This document shows, in pieces, positions 45,235 to 57,265 of a stretch of 64,000 nucleotides of DNA; within the stretch, counting starts at the first letter, position 1; every line of letters begins with the position of its first letter. Both the position numbers and the translations under genes were made by a program. This DNA comes from Iris pallida (taxonomy: Eukaryota > Streptophyta > Magnoliopsida > Asparagales > Iridaceae): positions 411,172 to 475,171 of the forward strand of contig JANAVB010044018.1 in NCBI GenBank assembly GCA_029216955.1, read 5' to 3'. Under the pieces are notes generated by a model. That model ran no database searches, had not been told where the DNA came from, and worked only from the letters and a program-made list of their open reading frames with translations.

Positions 45235-46760
45235 ATCTAAAATGCCTAATTCTCGACGTAAATAATTGAAACGATCTTCTGCTAAAGGTTTTATGAGTAT
45301 GTCAGCTAATTGATTCTGTATCTATGTATACAAGGTCTATATCTCTATTTTGTTGATGATCTCTAAGAAAATGATGTCTAATCTCGATATGTTTAGTACG
45401 ACAGTGACATACTGGATTCTTAGTCAAATTAATAGAACTAGTGTTGTCACAGAAAATGGGTATGTGTGTAAAATGTAATCCATAGTCTTCTAAAGTTTAT
45501 TTTATCCACAAAATTTGTGCACAACAACGTCCTGCGGCGATATACTCAGCCTCGGTTGTTGACAATGCAACAGAATTTTACTTTTTACTAAACCAAGAGA
45601 CTATATCTTTTTCTAGAAAATGACATGCATCGCTGGTACTTTTTCTATCTACTTTGCATCCAGTAAAATCAACATCAGAATAACCGGTTAGGTTAAATAA
45701 TGTAGTTTTGGGATACCATAAGTCGACAGAAGAAGTGCCTTTAAGGTATCGAAAGATACGCTTAACTGCGCACAGATGTGATTCCTTAGGATTAGCCTGA
45801 AAGCATGCACATAAACAAATACTAAACATAATGTCTGGTCGACTAGCAGTTAAATACAGTAAGCTACCGATCATACCTCGATACTTACGTATGTCGACAG
45901 GCTTGCCTTGTTCATCGATATCATGCTTGGTTGAAGTCGCCATTGGAGTGCTAAGTGGCTTGACTGCTTCCATGTCGAACTTCTTTAATAGATCCTTTGT
46001 GTACTTTACTTGATTTATGAACGTCCTATTGTTGGTTTGTTTGATTTGCAGTCCGAGAAAGAATTTTAGCTCTTCCATCATGCTCATCTCAAACTCATTC
46101 TGCATACACTTTGAAAATTCTTGACAAAAAGATTCATCAGTAGATCCAAAGATAATATCATCTACATAGACTTGAATCAAAAGAATATTGTTATTCAAAG
46201 ATTTTATAAACAAAGTAGTGTCAACCTTTTCCTTTAAAAAACCGTTATCAAGTAGAAAAGAGCTTAGACGATAGTACCAAGCACGAGGGGCTTGTTTCAA
46301 ACCGTATAAGGCTTTCTTCAACTTGAAAACATATTCAGGAAATTTGAAATCAGTAAAACTGGGTGGTTGAGCTACATAAACCTCTTCTTTTATAAAACCA
46401 TTTTAAAATGCTTTTTTGACATCCATTTGTAATAACTTAAAATTATGAAAACATGCAAATACACATAACATGCAAAAATCTCGCAACTGGGGCATAAGTT
46501 TCATCATAGTCGATACCTTCTTCTTGATTGTATCCTTGAGCTACGAGTCGAGCCTTATTACGAGTCACTAAACCATTCTCGTTCAGTTTGTTTCAGAATA
46601 CCCATCGGGTGCCAATGACCTGATGATCAATGGGCTTAGGAACAAGTTCCCAAACTTGATTCCGTTCGAATTGGTTTAATTCCTCTTGCATAACATCTAA
46701 GCAAAAATTATCACTACATGCTTCATCAATATTTTTAGGTTCAAACTGTGAGACAAAAGT
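45235..46760 (-). pseudogene. Reverse transcriptase and RNase H of copia G
   Basis: RT begins with LNQFERNQVWELVPKPIDHQ and GTRWVF, then decays. The 247-residue open part has ALYGLKQAPRAWYYRLSSFL and the catalytic IQVYVDDIIFGSTDESF (both Asp intact), then TSRPDIMFSICLCACFQANP and FRYLKGTSS. RNase H shows GYSDVDFTGCKVDRKSTSDA, ALSTTEAEYIAAGRC and, after more stops, TKHIEIRHHFLRDH. Stops at 46593, 46403 and 45578 break the frame. YVDD and this domain order are the copia hallmarks. Confidence 0.95.
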
Positions 46761-47942
46761 AACACAAGATGCTATATCTTTATTAGAGGAACGAGTACTT
46801 ACACCCTTGGTAATCTCACCAATTACCAAGTCCTTTGGATGATTAGCCAAGAATCTCATCTCTTTTGGTGTTGTCTCAAGATTGCTAGTTCCGGCTTCTT
46901 TGCTTGGAGGTTCATCTGATGTCTGATGTGATGATTCTGTATCTTTGTGTGAAGGTTTTGCAGTAGCTGTACTTGGTGCGATTATGTCTTCAGTGTCATC
47001 ATAATCTAATTGTTGATTTAGCTCATCAAACTTAACATCAATTGATTCTTCGATGATCATAGTTCTTTTTTTGAAGACTCTGTATCCTTTGCTCTTTGCT
47101 GCATAATATAAAAATATACCTTCATCGGCCTTTTCATCAAATTTACTCAAATTATCTTTAGTATTAAGAATAAAACATTTACAACCAAAGATTTTGAAAT
47201 AAGAAATATTTGGTGTTCTATCAAACCATAGTTCATAGGGAGTCTTCTTCGATATAGGTCGAATTAGAACCCTATTGAGAATATAGCATGCTGTATTTAT
47301 AGCTTCAGCCCATAAGTATCTAGGCAGACTAAACTAGTTTAACATTACTCTAGCCATTTCAGATAGAGTTCTGTTTTTACGTTCCACAACTCCATTTTGT
47401 TGCGGAGTCCTAGGGCAAGAGAATTCATGCAGATAACCGTGTGTGTCACAAAATTGCTTAAACTTTGCATTCTCAAATTTGTCGCCATGATCACTCAGAA
47501 TGCGAGTAATCATGAACCTTTTTTCATTCTGTACTTTCTTGTAAAAGGTGACAAATTTTGATAATGTATCGTTCTTGCATGCAAGAAAATAAATCCATGT
47601 ATATCTAGAGAAATCATCTATAATGACAAATGTATATAACGTACCACCTAGACTAGCAATTCTACTTGGTCCAAATAAGTCCATATGCAACAGTTGTAAA
47701 GGTCTAGTGGTACTTACACCGTTCTTGGATTTGAATACGGATTTGGTAGCTTTGTTCTTTTCACATTCACTATATACCTTATCCTTCTTGAAAGAAATAT
47801 CCGGTAAGCCGCGTACCAACTTCTTCGTAGATAATCTTGAAATTGTATCCATGTTTGCATAACCGAGTCTCATATGCCATAGTTGACTCTCAACGCTTTT
47901 GGTCATCAAACATCTACCTGCTTTGTTAGCATCTTCAAACAA
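46761..47942 (-). pseudogene. Integrase of copia G
   Basis: The pre-integrase zinc site is partly lost (LWHMRLGYANMDTI kept; first Cys of the CxxC replaced by Tyr in VYSECEKNK). The catalytic core has LLHMDLFGP, RILSDHGDKFENAKFKQF and PRTPQQNGVVERKNRTL, so D, D and E are present. The usual GGEF next to the second Asp is GDKF. After a stop near 47334 comes the C-terminal MSKFDEKADEGIFLYYAAKS, then a low-complexity Thr/Ser linker to RT. Confidence 0.92.
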
Positions 47943-48304
47943 TATAATACATATATATTGTCTTTCCTAATACCTTCAAATATAGTACTACTAGTTGAAC
48001 TATCAACTATAGTACTTTTATCTTTTACGAAGTTAATACCATAACCATGATCAGCTAAATGACTTATGCTGAGCAGATTATGTTTTAACTCGGTAACTAG
48101 ACAAACATCTTTAATCACTAGATAGGGAGGCTTACCAATGTCACCGATACCGATTATGTACCCTCTTAAATTATTATCGAAGGAGACATATCCTTCTTTA
48201 TTCTTCTTCGACAGTATTGCGAATAATAAAGCGTCACCGTTCATATGCCGTGAGCAACCGCTGTCGAGGATCCATTTGCTCCTAGCATGTGAAGGGCATC
48301 CCAC
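47906..48304 (-). pseudogene. Protease of copia G
   Basis: KWILDSGCSRHMNGD carries the DSG active site, followed by the GYIIGIGDIGKPPYLVIKDV flap-like region and LKHNLLSISHLADHG, as in copia proteases. It overlaps the end of the gag frame. The frame is open for 132 residues with the active site intact. Confidence 0.88.
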
Positions 48305-50092
48305 CTACAAAATAATTTGTAGATGAAACTCTTGGTACCCATTTTTTGTTGGGTCCTGACTGGTTAGTTTTTGGTATCCATGCATAAACATTTAAATCTA
48401 CGAACTTTCTGATTCTACATGCAGAAGATATATAACCAATGAGGCTACAATAATGATATTTAGCATGTTGAGTGTTGAAAGTAGTGTGAGGTGCATGATT
48501 GGTAGATTTTTGTTTTCTAGTATAGAAGAATACATGCCTATTAGTCTTCTTGGGCATAGTTTTGGTATGGTTTGGTCTGACAGTGTTGGGCGTGTTCCGA
48601 TGATTCGGTAATTGACACGTGTTAAAATAGGAAGCAGCAACTTCAGGCCGTTTTCCTAAACTAATTTCCAACTTTTTTGAAGTGAAATACAATCTAGTAT
48701 AGTCAGATGTGAGTGATTCTAATCTGACCTGTGCACATTGGAGACTCTTTCTCTCCTTAGATAGGTCTTCCTTTAACTGGATAATAGTTTGGTCTTTTTC
48801 TTCGGATAGTTTGACAGTCTCGTGTAACAACAATTTAATAGAAGAAAGCTCACCAGACCCAGTTGAAGGGTCATTATTTCTAACATGATCTAATTGGTCG
48901 GTAAGTCTTCCTATTTCACCTTTGTACTCTTTGAGTACCTTCTTAAAGGTTTCATATTTACTATACAGTTTCCTGTAGTCATCTAACAGTTCACTGAAAG
49001 CCTCTCCTAGTTGCTCAAAGGTAAAATCATCATAAGGATCAAATAGAGGATTAGTGATTACCTGATCGCAAGCCATCAAGCACACATTTGTAGCGTCATC
49101 TGATTGTTCATCTTCTGAGTTGCTGGCTTTACTTTCATGCCATATGCTTGTGTCGGCGTACTTTCTTGCTGTAGATTTCTTCAGGTAGCCTTTGTCATAT
49201 TTGCTACTTTTCTTTGATGATGATGCTGAGGGACAATCTTTCTTCATGTGTCCTTTTTTCTTGCATCCGTAGCAAATAGGATCTTCCTCGTTGTTGTTGT
49301 TGTTGTCTTTGCTGTCTTTTGTTCTCCTGATAAATCTCATGAACTTCTTGAATTTTCTTACCAGAAGATCTTGATCTTCAGAGTCGGAGTCGCTGTCGTC
49401 AGAATCATCTTCGATGGTTCTTCTATGTTGAGCCTTGAGAGCGATCTTCTTCTCTGACTTCTCCTTTGGTGTAGCATCTTCAAAGTCTTGAAGTTCTAAC
49501 TCATGAGTGAGTAGCTTACCCATGAGTGTTTCTAGAGACATTGTTGAGAGGTCGTTCCCTTCAATGATTGCAGTAGCCTTTGGAATCCAGTTCGTTGTAA
49601 GGGTTCGTAGAAGTTTACGAATCTTCTCATGGTTACTGTAATCCTTGTCTAGTAAAGAGAGAGGATTTACAATATCCAAGAATCTTGTAAACATCTGAGT
49701 GACTGATTCACTTGGCTTCATTTTGAACGCCTCGTACTCCTGAGTAAGTCTACTGATCTTTGACTCCTTGACTTGTGTTGTTCCTTCGTGGGTTACTTCG
49801 AGAAGTTTCTATACTTCGTTTGATGTTGTGCAAGTAGACACCCTATTGCGTCAAGACTGGCCTTTTTCTTTTCTTCCTCTGTATATTTGTCATGGGGTTT
49901 TTCAACTAAAATACCATCAATATTAATACGAGGTGGCTTTTTATAGCCATCAATAACTACAGACCATAAGTCAAAATCAAGAGATTTCAGAAAGAAACTC
50001 ATACGTGTTTTCCAATAAGTGTAGTTTGTACCGTCAAACAGTGGAGGTCTGTTTGTGGCTTGGCCTTCGCTTGTGAATTTCATAGTTGCCAT
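48282..50092 (-). pseudogene. Gag of copia G
   Basis: ATG at 50092 opens MATMKFTSEGQATNRPPLFD and GTNYTYWKTRMSFFLKSLD, the UBN2/DUF4219-type copia gag start. A frameshift near 49820 and a TAG (expected Trp) separate it from the 479-residue remainder. That part has a zinc knuckle CYGCKKKGHMKKDC near 49270, an acidic Ser/Asp stretch, and a long coiled-coil-like segment (ELSSIKLLLHETVKLSEEKD). The extended coiled coil after the knuckle is a SIRE trait. It forms the particle around RNA. Confidence 0.92.
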
Positions 50093-50186
50093 GTGTAATG
50101 CTGTGATCTATACAAAATTGAATATAACTGCAATTTTACCTTGTTTTACCTATATAACCTGCTCTGATATACCTCTAGATGGAGAA

Positions 50187-50201
50187 CCTGCTCTGATACC
50201 A
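50187..50201 (-). other. Primer-binding site of copia G
   Basis: In minus sense TGGTATCAGAGCAGG, complementary to initiator Met tRNA, lies two bases after the LTR. A second, diverged copy (TATATCAGAGCAGG) lies at 50158-50171. Confidence 0.92.
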
Positions 50202-50203
50202 AT

Positions 50204-51466
50204 TGTAGGAACGAAATCGTAAAACAGAATAATATAGAGGAGGGTAAATAGAGCAGGCAGCGGAATATTGCTAATTAAAAATCTTGTTAGCAGTTAGATC
50301 ACAGATATAAAAATAATCACAAAGTAAATGACAGAAATAAAAAGTGATCAGAAGGCAAACGCAAACACCGAGATTTATACTGGTTTTTCTCTTGTGAGGA
50401 CTAATCCAGTCGGAAGAACTCTAGCTTCCAGTTGAATCCACTATTGGAAAATCCTGCAAGTTTTCATATGAAGTCCTTGCAACTTCTACAGACGCGAGCT
50501 TTGATATGAAGAACTCGACCAACTTCAATTGTGAAGAGTTGTATCTTCTATCAAGCCTCTGATTACAATCGCTCTGAAACTTCTAGACCGCACCGTACTG
50601 GCAAATCGACTAGAGGATTGTAACTGGCTTGGGATTTGAAAATGAAAGCTTTTGAGAACTCTTTGGAAGAAAGTTAGCTTAAGGGTGACCAACTTCAATT
50701 GTGAAGAGTTGTATCTTCTATCAAGCCTCTGATTACAATCGCTCTGAAACTTCTAGACCGTACCGCACTGGCAAATCGACTAGAGGATTGTAACTGGCTT
50801 GGGATTTGAAAATGAAAGCTTTTGAGAACTCTTTGGAAGAAAGTAAGCTTATGAAGAGAAGAGATTGAAAGTGAATTGGTGATTTGAAATGATCGAAATA
50901 CATCTATATTTATAGTTTTTCCAAAGACAGAACTCTGACAGAATTCGGGCAGAATTCGGACAGAACTCTTTGTAACAAACCGCAACTGAAGGGTGACCAA
51001 GTTCAAAATCTAACGTTCACTAACGTTCATCTTGGCCGAACTCTGGCCGAACTCTGGTCGAACTCTGGCCGAGTTCTGCTAGGGTTCTGCCAGTTCATTT
51101 TGATAAAAATCAATTTGGCTTTTTGAAAAAGTTCTTCAGAAGCTTTTTGTAAAAAGAATGTTTTTAAAAACCATAGGTCATTTGTAAGAGAATAGGGTGG
51201 TTTTGAAAAACGATTTCGGATAGCCTATATGCCAGTACGACTTGGTATACAATGTATTCCTAGACTCAATAAAATAAAAAATTACATTGCTTTGAAGGAA
51301 ATACATTCTGAATGGCAAACAACTTCAGTCTTGAACATAGTAGATATCCTTTATTGAGCAGTGTCCAAAACGTCGTAGGTAAACATCTGAATTGACTTGC
51401 ATCTATATCGATATAGAGTTTGATCAATTATTAAAATCAAGTTTGACCATGACCAATGGACCAACA
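50204..51466 (-). repeat. 5' LTR of copia G, with internal duplications
   Basis: This LTR is 1263 bp against 1072 bp for its partner. The difference is explained by a 170-bp tandem duplication (50517-50686 and 50687-50856) and about 24 bp of extra GGCCGAACTCT units near 51034-51070. The TATA is at 50902-50920. Confidence 0.93.
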
Positions 51467-52284
51467 GCCTGGACTTGCTCATGGCTCCTAAAGATCATGA
51501 GACCAAGTCGCCTCCCCTGCGCCTGATCCTAGGCACACGCTGATGTGAAGCTTTGCATGCGCCTCAAAGGCCATGCGCCCAGACTCGTCTATGATGCCTA
51601 AAACTCATAGACTAAGTTGCCTCCATGATCCCGATCCTAGGTGCACCCCAACATATCACTCTCCTCCAAAACCAAGATCTCTGAGCTACAGGCATACGCC
51701 ACGCGTCCCTTGACTCAAATTTATTTAAAAAATGGGTGCTAACCACCCAAGATCTCAACAACAACCAAATCTCTGCGACTGCCATGTGTCAGCTCTATCG
51801 TAGCCCAGTACAGCAGTCCAGCAGATTCAACTTCAATCCAGGGCGCATCAACCATGCACACCTGCCAGCATCAGCCACGTGGCATTCCCATGTCCAGTCG
51901 CATCCGACATATGCGCGCATGAGCGGCCAGCCTGCTATCTATAAATAGAAGGATGATTCCTTTACCATATACACAGACAAGGACGGACATACATACACAA
52001 AGAAAAGCACATCCACAGAGGCCAGAAGAGACACTTAACGTCCGCTTCTCCTCGTAATGCTCCTGCATCCAGAGCAACCCAGACCTTCAGAGAGTTCAAG
52101 ATCATCGTCAGATCGTCAACGGAGTCAATGCATTACCACTCGCTCCACCGAAACATTTTCCAGATAAAAATAAAAGTGTACTCCTAGGACTACGTCTAAG
52201 ACCTACATTGTATACTGTTTTGTTTGTAATTGAAATACCAAAGTTTTAATCAACAAAACCTCATCACATTTTTGATGGCAAACA
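51467..52284 (+). mobile_element. 3' LTR of element C, right part
   Basis: It resumes C's LTR (GGACTTGCTCATGGCTCC), includes the CTATAAATAG TATA near 51938 and ends ATGGCAAACA at 52284. This shows that the ORF1 start ATG is carried in the 3' LTR too. Chromovirus D sequence starts at the next base. Confidence 0.88.
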
Positions 52285-54651
52285 CGGACGAAGTGTCAAA
52301 GTCAGTCATCCACACTCGATTCGGCTACTACGAGTTCCTGGTAATATCGTTCGACCTAATGAACGCTCCAGCTGCTTTTCTAGATTTAATAAATCGTATG
52401 TTTCGACCTTTCCTCGATAAGTTTGTAGTAGTCTTTATCGACAATATACTAATCTACTCGAAGGACAAGCGACAACACGCTGAGAATCTGCGGACCGTAC
52501 TTCAGACCCTTCGAAAAAATTAGTTGTATGCAAAGCGGAGCAAGTATGAATTTTCCCTGAACATTGTCGTATTCCTCGGACACATTATTTCATCCGAAGG
52601 TATTACAGTCGATCCAAAGAAAGTTGAAGCCGTTGTCGATTGAAAACAGCCAACGTCAGTCGGCGAGATTTAAAGCTTCCTTGGCTTAGCAGGATTCTAC
52701 CGACGCATCGTGAAGGATTTTATGAAGATTGCATCACCTTTGGCTTGCCTCACCCAGAAAGGAGTCGCTTTTTAAGGGTCAGACGACTGTGAAGCTTCCT
52801 TCTAGGAGTTAAAGCAATGGCTCGTCTCGGCCCCGATACTCGCACTTCCAGAAGGGACTGAGGGATTCCAAATCTTCAGTTATGCGTCCGACCAAGGTTT
52901 GGGGTGTGTGTTTGCATTAAAATTGTGGCATCACTATCTTTATGGCATGGCATACGCGATCTATACGGACCACAAGAGCCTCAAGTATCTATTCACACAG
53001 AAGAGCTGAACTTGCGGCAAAGGCATTGGCTTGAACTGATTAAGGATTATGATTTGACTATTGACTATACGTCGGGCAATGGAAATGTTGTGGTACACGC
53101 TCTGAGTCGAAAGTATTTTGCCTCGCTATCCATCGACCGTAAATTGCTACGTGACATAGAAGCGATGGGCATCGACCGCCGGGTTCGATTCAGGGATGTG
53201 CAGTTAGCACAGTTGCAGCTAGAGCCGAGCTTGCAAGAAAAGATTAAGACCGCTCAGAAGGATGATCTGTACCTGAAGAAAGTGTGAGAGAAAATTTTAA
53301 CGGGTAGTACGACTGACTTTGTGGAAGATGAAACCGGCGTGCTTCGATTGAAGGATAGGCTATGTGCTCCAGATGATTCAAAACTTAGAAAGGAGATATT
53401 GACGGAGGCGCACTATGCAAAATATACCTTGCATCCAGGTAGCACGAAGATGTACAAGGACCTCCACACGACCTTATGGTGGCACAGAATGAAGAGAGAG
53501 GTGGCACTCTTCGTGTCGCAATACATGGCCTGTCAGCAGATGAAAGTTGAGCATCAGAGGCCGGGCGAAAAGATGCAAAATCTGACGATTCTGAAATGGA
53601 AGTGGCAGTACGTATATATGGATTTTATTGTTGGTCTACCGAAGATGCCATGGGGAAATGATGCCATCTGGGTCATCGTTGATCGACTAACCAAGTCAGC
53701 GCACTTCATTACTTAAAGTTACTTGGAGCATTGATCGTCTGGCTCAGGTTTATCTTGACGAGATAGTACAGCTACATAGAGTTCCTGTATCCATCGTCTC
53801 TGATCGGGATGTACGATTTCTATCGCACTTTTGGAGTAGCCTTCAATCGGCTTTAGGTACCAAGTTGCAGTTCAGCTCAGCTTACCATCCCCAGACCGAC
53901 GGCCAAACGGAGCATGTGAATAAGATTCTTGAAGACATATTATGGCTCTACGCAATTGACTTCAAGTCGAGTTGGGATGTTCATATACCTCTGGTTGAAA
54001 TTGCATACAATAATAGCTATCAATCCAGCATCCAGATGGTGCCGTACGAAGCTTTGTACGGACGGAAGTGCAGGTCACCCATTTGTTGGGACGAAGTCGA
54101 AGAGCGACAGATTCTCAGCACGGAGTTGGTAGAACAGACTGTGCAGAAAGTTTGGCTCATTCGAAAAATATTAAAGACTGCACAGAGTTGAAAGAAAAAT
54201 TACGCGGATGTCCATCGTCGACCCCTCGAGTTTCTATAAGGCAACCACATATTTCTTTAAGTGTCGCCCATGCGAGGAATTACCCGATTTGGTGCAAAGG
54301 GAAAGCTGAGTCCGAGATTTTCCATTCGAAATACTCAAGCAAGTCACCCCAGTGGCCTATTAAATTGCCCTGCCGCCAGCGCTAGCGAATGTGCATGATG
54401 TCTTCCACGTCTCTCAGTTGCAGAAGTACGTGTATAACCCAAGCCACGTGGTAGATTTTGGACAATGGGAGCTGAAGGCCGAGTTATTATATGTTGAAGT
54501 ACAGGTCCAAATCTTAGAATGTAAAGATAAACTGCTGTAGAATCGAGCGATCCCACTCATCCGCAAACTTTGGAATAATCATTCGGTCGAGGAGTCGATC
54601 TGGGAACTTGAATCGAAGCTGAAGGAGAAATTTTCTTCATTGTTCTCGTAG
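52285..54651 (+). pseudogene. Chromovirus D pol: RT, RNase H, integrase, chromodomain remnant
   Basis: RT reads VSKSVIHTRFGYYEFLVISF and FVVVFIDNILIYSKD; the catalytic FIDD is FIDN (52434-52445). RNase [21 protein letters not shown]. Integrase: LHPGSTKMYKDLHTTLWWHR zinc site, YMDFIVGLPKMPWGNDAIWV, VSIVSDRDVRFLSHFWSSLQ, AYHPQTDGQTEHVNKILED. The C-terminal barrel and a chromodomain-like end (NNHSVEESIWELESKLK) run to a TAG at 54651. At least ten stops or shifts occur (52522, 52641, 52671, 52774, 53287, 53716 and more). The type is Tekay/Del. The RT front is missing because C sits there. Confidence 0.9.
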
Positions 54652-57265
54652 AGATTGGTTATATTCTTAAGTTTCGAGGATAAAACTTTTTCTTAGTTGG
54701 TTATGATTTAGTGCCCTGTCCCTATATCATGCCATGTTTTCGTCCACAGGGTACGCGAGAAAGGAACATTGTTGCTACCGATTCAGTCGGGTCCGATAGA
54801 TCAGGATCGATTGAATCGATCAAACGGGAACGATTGAATTAAGATCCTTTTCTCGTTATAGAAAGACTTCTTTAGAATCAAGTCCCATATTCAGCGGGTT
54901 TTACCTCAAGGATTGGCTCTATGGCTGAGTCGGGAGAGACCTTTTGTTGCTCTGCTTTTCATGTCGTACTTGCTTTGGCTTTGACTTTGGTTTTCGGGAA
55001 TGCATTTTCGTGAATGTTTTCGATAGTTTTTTGGGCTTGTGTTTTCGAACTTCGCATTCGTATCGAATTCCTTCGATAACATAGTTTCTAATCAGTTGCT
55101 TATATTAAGCGATTGCAGGTGATCGTGTAGGCGACATCTAAGTGCAGCCAACCAATCCCTTGCCTGAAGCAAAGACTACGAAGAGTGGCTGTCCTCCTTC
55201 GCCTCGACCCTATGTTTCAAAATCAATCATAAAACACAAAGGCAATACTTGTTGCTATAGTGTAGAATCAATGAATTGAGGCACGATTTTTCATGAAACA
55301 CTTGCTAAAGGCAACTCAGAATAACTGCATCAATTAGAGTAATTTACTCTGAAAATACAAGGTTTTTCTGTCTCAATGTGTTGTTCAATTTGTGTGCGCT
55401 TATTCTCTTAGATGTTGTATTTTGGATTAACTTATGACTATGCCTTGTGCGATCGCAACCTAGGTTCACATGGCATCATGCCCGGGGGACGACTATCTAT
55501 TATACAGAATCGAGGCATGATAGTCGAAAGTCCGATCTACTGTGTCACATGAATAATGACAAATTAGATCTAAAAATCCTACTTTTAAAACTATAGTAAT
55601 TTTCTAAATAGGTTTCCTAATTTAATCTAACTTAATTATGAAATAAATCTTTTAAAATCTTACTTTAACCTAATAATAATCTAAAATAAAAATTAAACAC
55701 AAGTATTTGGCCAAAAAAAGTCACGGTTTCCAAATTTGGGAACTGTGACACGCAAATTAAGGCATATCATTGAGTATGTAGACAAACAATACAAACTCAC
55801 TAACTTGAGGTGAAACTAAGTAAATTTCAGTGCCATGAGTACACTAGAATTGATGGTGCCACAAAATCATAATTTGATCAATAGTTATCGTCATTATGGC
55901 TAACTATGACTAAATTAGTGAATCATCGGTCAAATCTGAGTTCTATAAATTAATTAAAATACTAGATGAATTTATGAATTTTTGGAAAAATTTTGTCGTA
56001 GATCTTTATGTCATCTTTCCAAAATATCAAACGTATTGCAAAACGGAGTTTGGGATCTCCCAAAATCTCAAAAACAGTATGATGCTCGATTTTTGGAAAA
56101 CAGACACTCAAATAAATCTCCAGAAATTCACGTAAATAATTACAAAAAATAAATTACATGTTCAAAATAACCTTGATACAGTTCTAACAAAAAATGGCAC
56201 TCAAAACGGACGTCGGAGTTAATCGCAATCGCCTCGTGAAGTTGAAGGATCTCTAATATCAAACCACAAAAAGGCTGGAATAAATAATAGGGATTCTAAA
56301 TATGCATGTATATATATATAGGGGGGGAGAGAGGCGGTTACAGATTGGGTGCCGACAAATGGGCCCAACATGGTGGGTGAGTGGATAAATGCTTTATTAA
56401 ATTACATAAATTTAATAAAAAATAATTTAAACTCCAAATAAATTCAAATAAATCCCAAAAAATCCAAAAAAATTCAAAAAAAATTTAGAAAAATATTTCT
56501 AGGGGTCTAGAGCCTAAGTAAAATGTTTGGTCTCAAAATATCTCTCTTTGACCCCATAGCAGATCCTAAAAGCCTAGGAAAAAATAATTTATATAGGTTT
56601 AATTTATCTAAAAATTCCTAAAATTCCAGAAAATTCTAAAATAATATCTAGGGCTATCTAGAGACCCTAGTGACCATATATGACCTAATATTGCCACCTT
56701 TAGGCTTAGTTATGAAACCTTGTGATCTCAAAGTGAAAACACTAATCTTAATTATTCTAACACTTCTATACCTAATAATAATAATAATAAATATTCTCTA
56801 AAATAAAAATAAAATTTCTAAGGAGACAAGTGCTATACCGATAGTAGTTTAATCAGAAAAATCTTAAGAAAACCTGACATTAAACAGAACATGAATAATC
56901 TCTTAGATTGTTAGAATTTTTTTTAAACCTTTTAAACAAAATAACAAAAGGTTGGAGTTACTGATCTCTGGGGAAGTCGTGTACGAAGTACTGCACTAAG
57001 AGATTATTCGAGGTCTTTGTGCAGACTTATTCTCTAGTTTTCCTAGAGGTAAAACTCTCATGCTACCGACTTCTCGTCACTGCACATGGCTTTGAGAGAG
57101 TGACTCGAACTTAACTTTGTCCAGAAATTAGAGAGGACAAAAAAAATTTGGAGTAAAGATAATATTTTTCCAACAATAGATAGAAGAAAATTTAGAAGAG
57201 TGTGGACACATCATTCAGCCTTTTGATCTATACCAAAATCTACGAATATATACTACATAGATACT
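54652..57265. other. Unassigned AT-rich non-coding DNA
   Basis: No gene is seen. The first 500 bp continue from D's pol end (TTTCGAGGATAAAAC is a typical chromovirus tail just before the LTR). Further right, poly-A/T runs, a TATATATATA with a G-run at 56305-56330, and blocks such as GGGGTCTAGAGCC look like a decayed LTR in minus orientation. I could not assign it to a family. Confidence 0.5.

Larger units (their letters stand above)
41671..51466 (-). mobile_element. Copia element G (SIRE-like), complete but decayed
   Basis: This is a full-length Ty1/copia element on minus. Its LTRs lie at 41671-42742 (3') and 50204-51466 (5'); both begin TGTAGGAAC and end CCAACA on the plus strand. The purine tract (AAAATGGAGGAGAT in minus sense) next to the 3' LTR and the iMet primer site next to the 5' LTR fix the orientation. 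Order: gag, protease, integrase, RT, RNase H, (TA)n, an extra ORF. The long coiled-coil gag and the ORF after pol fit the SIRE/Maximus lineage. It sits in C's 3' LTR, so it is younger than C. Confidence 0.9.
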
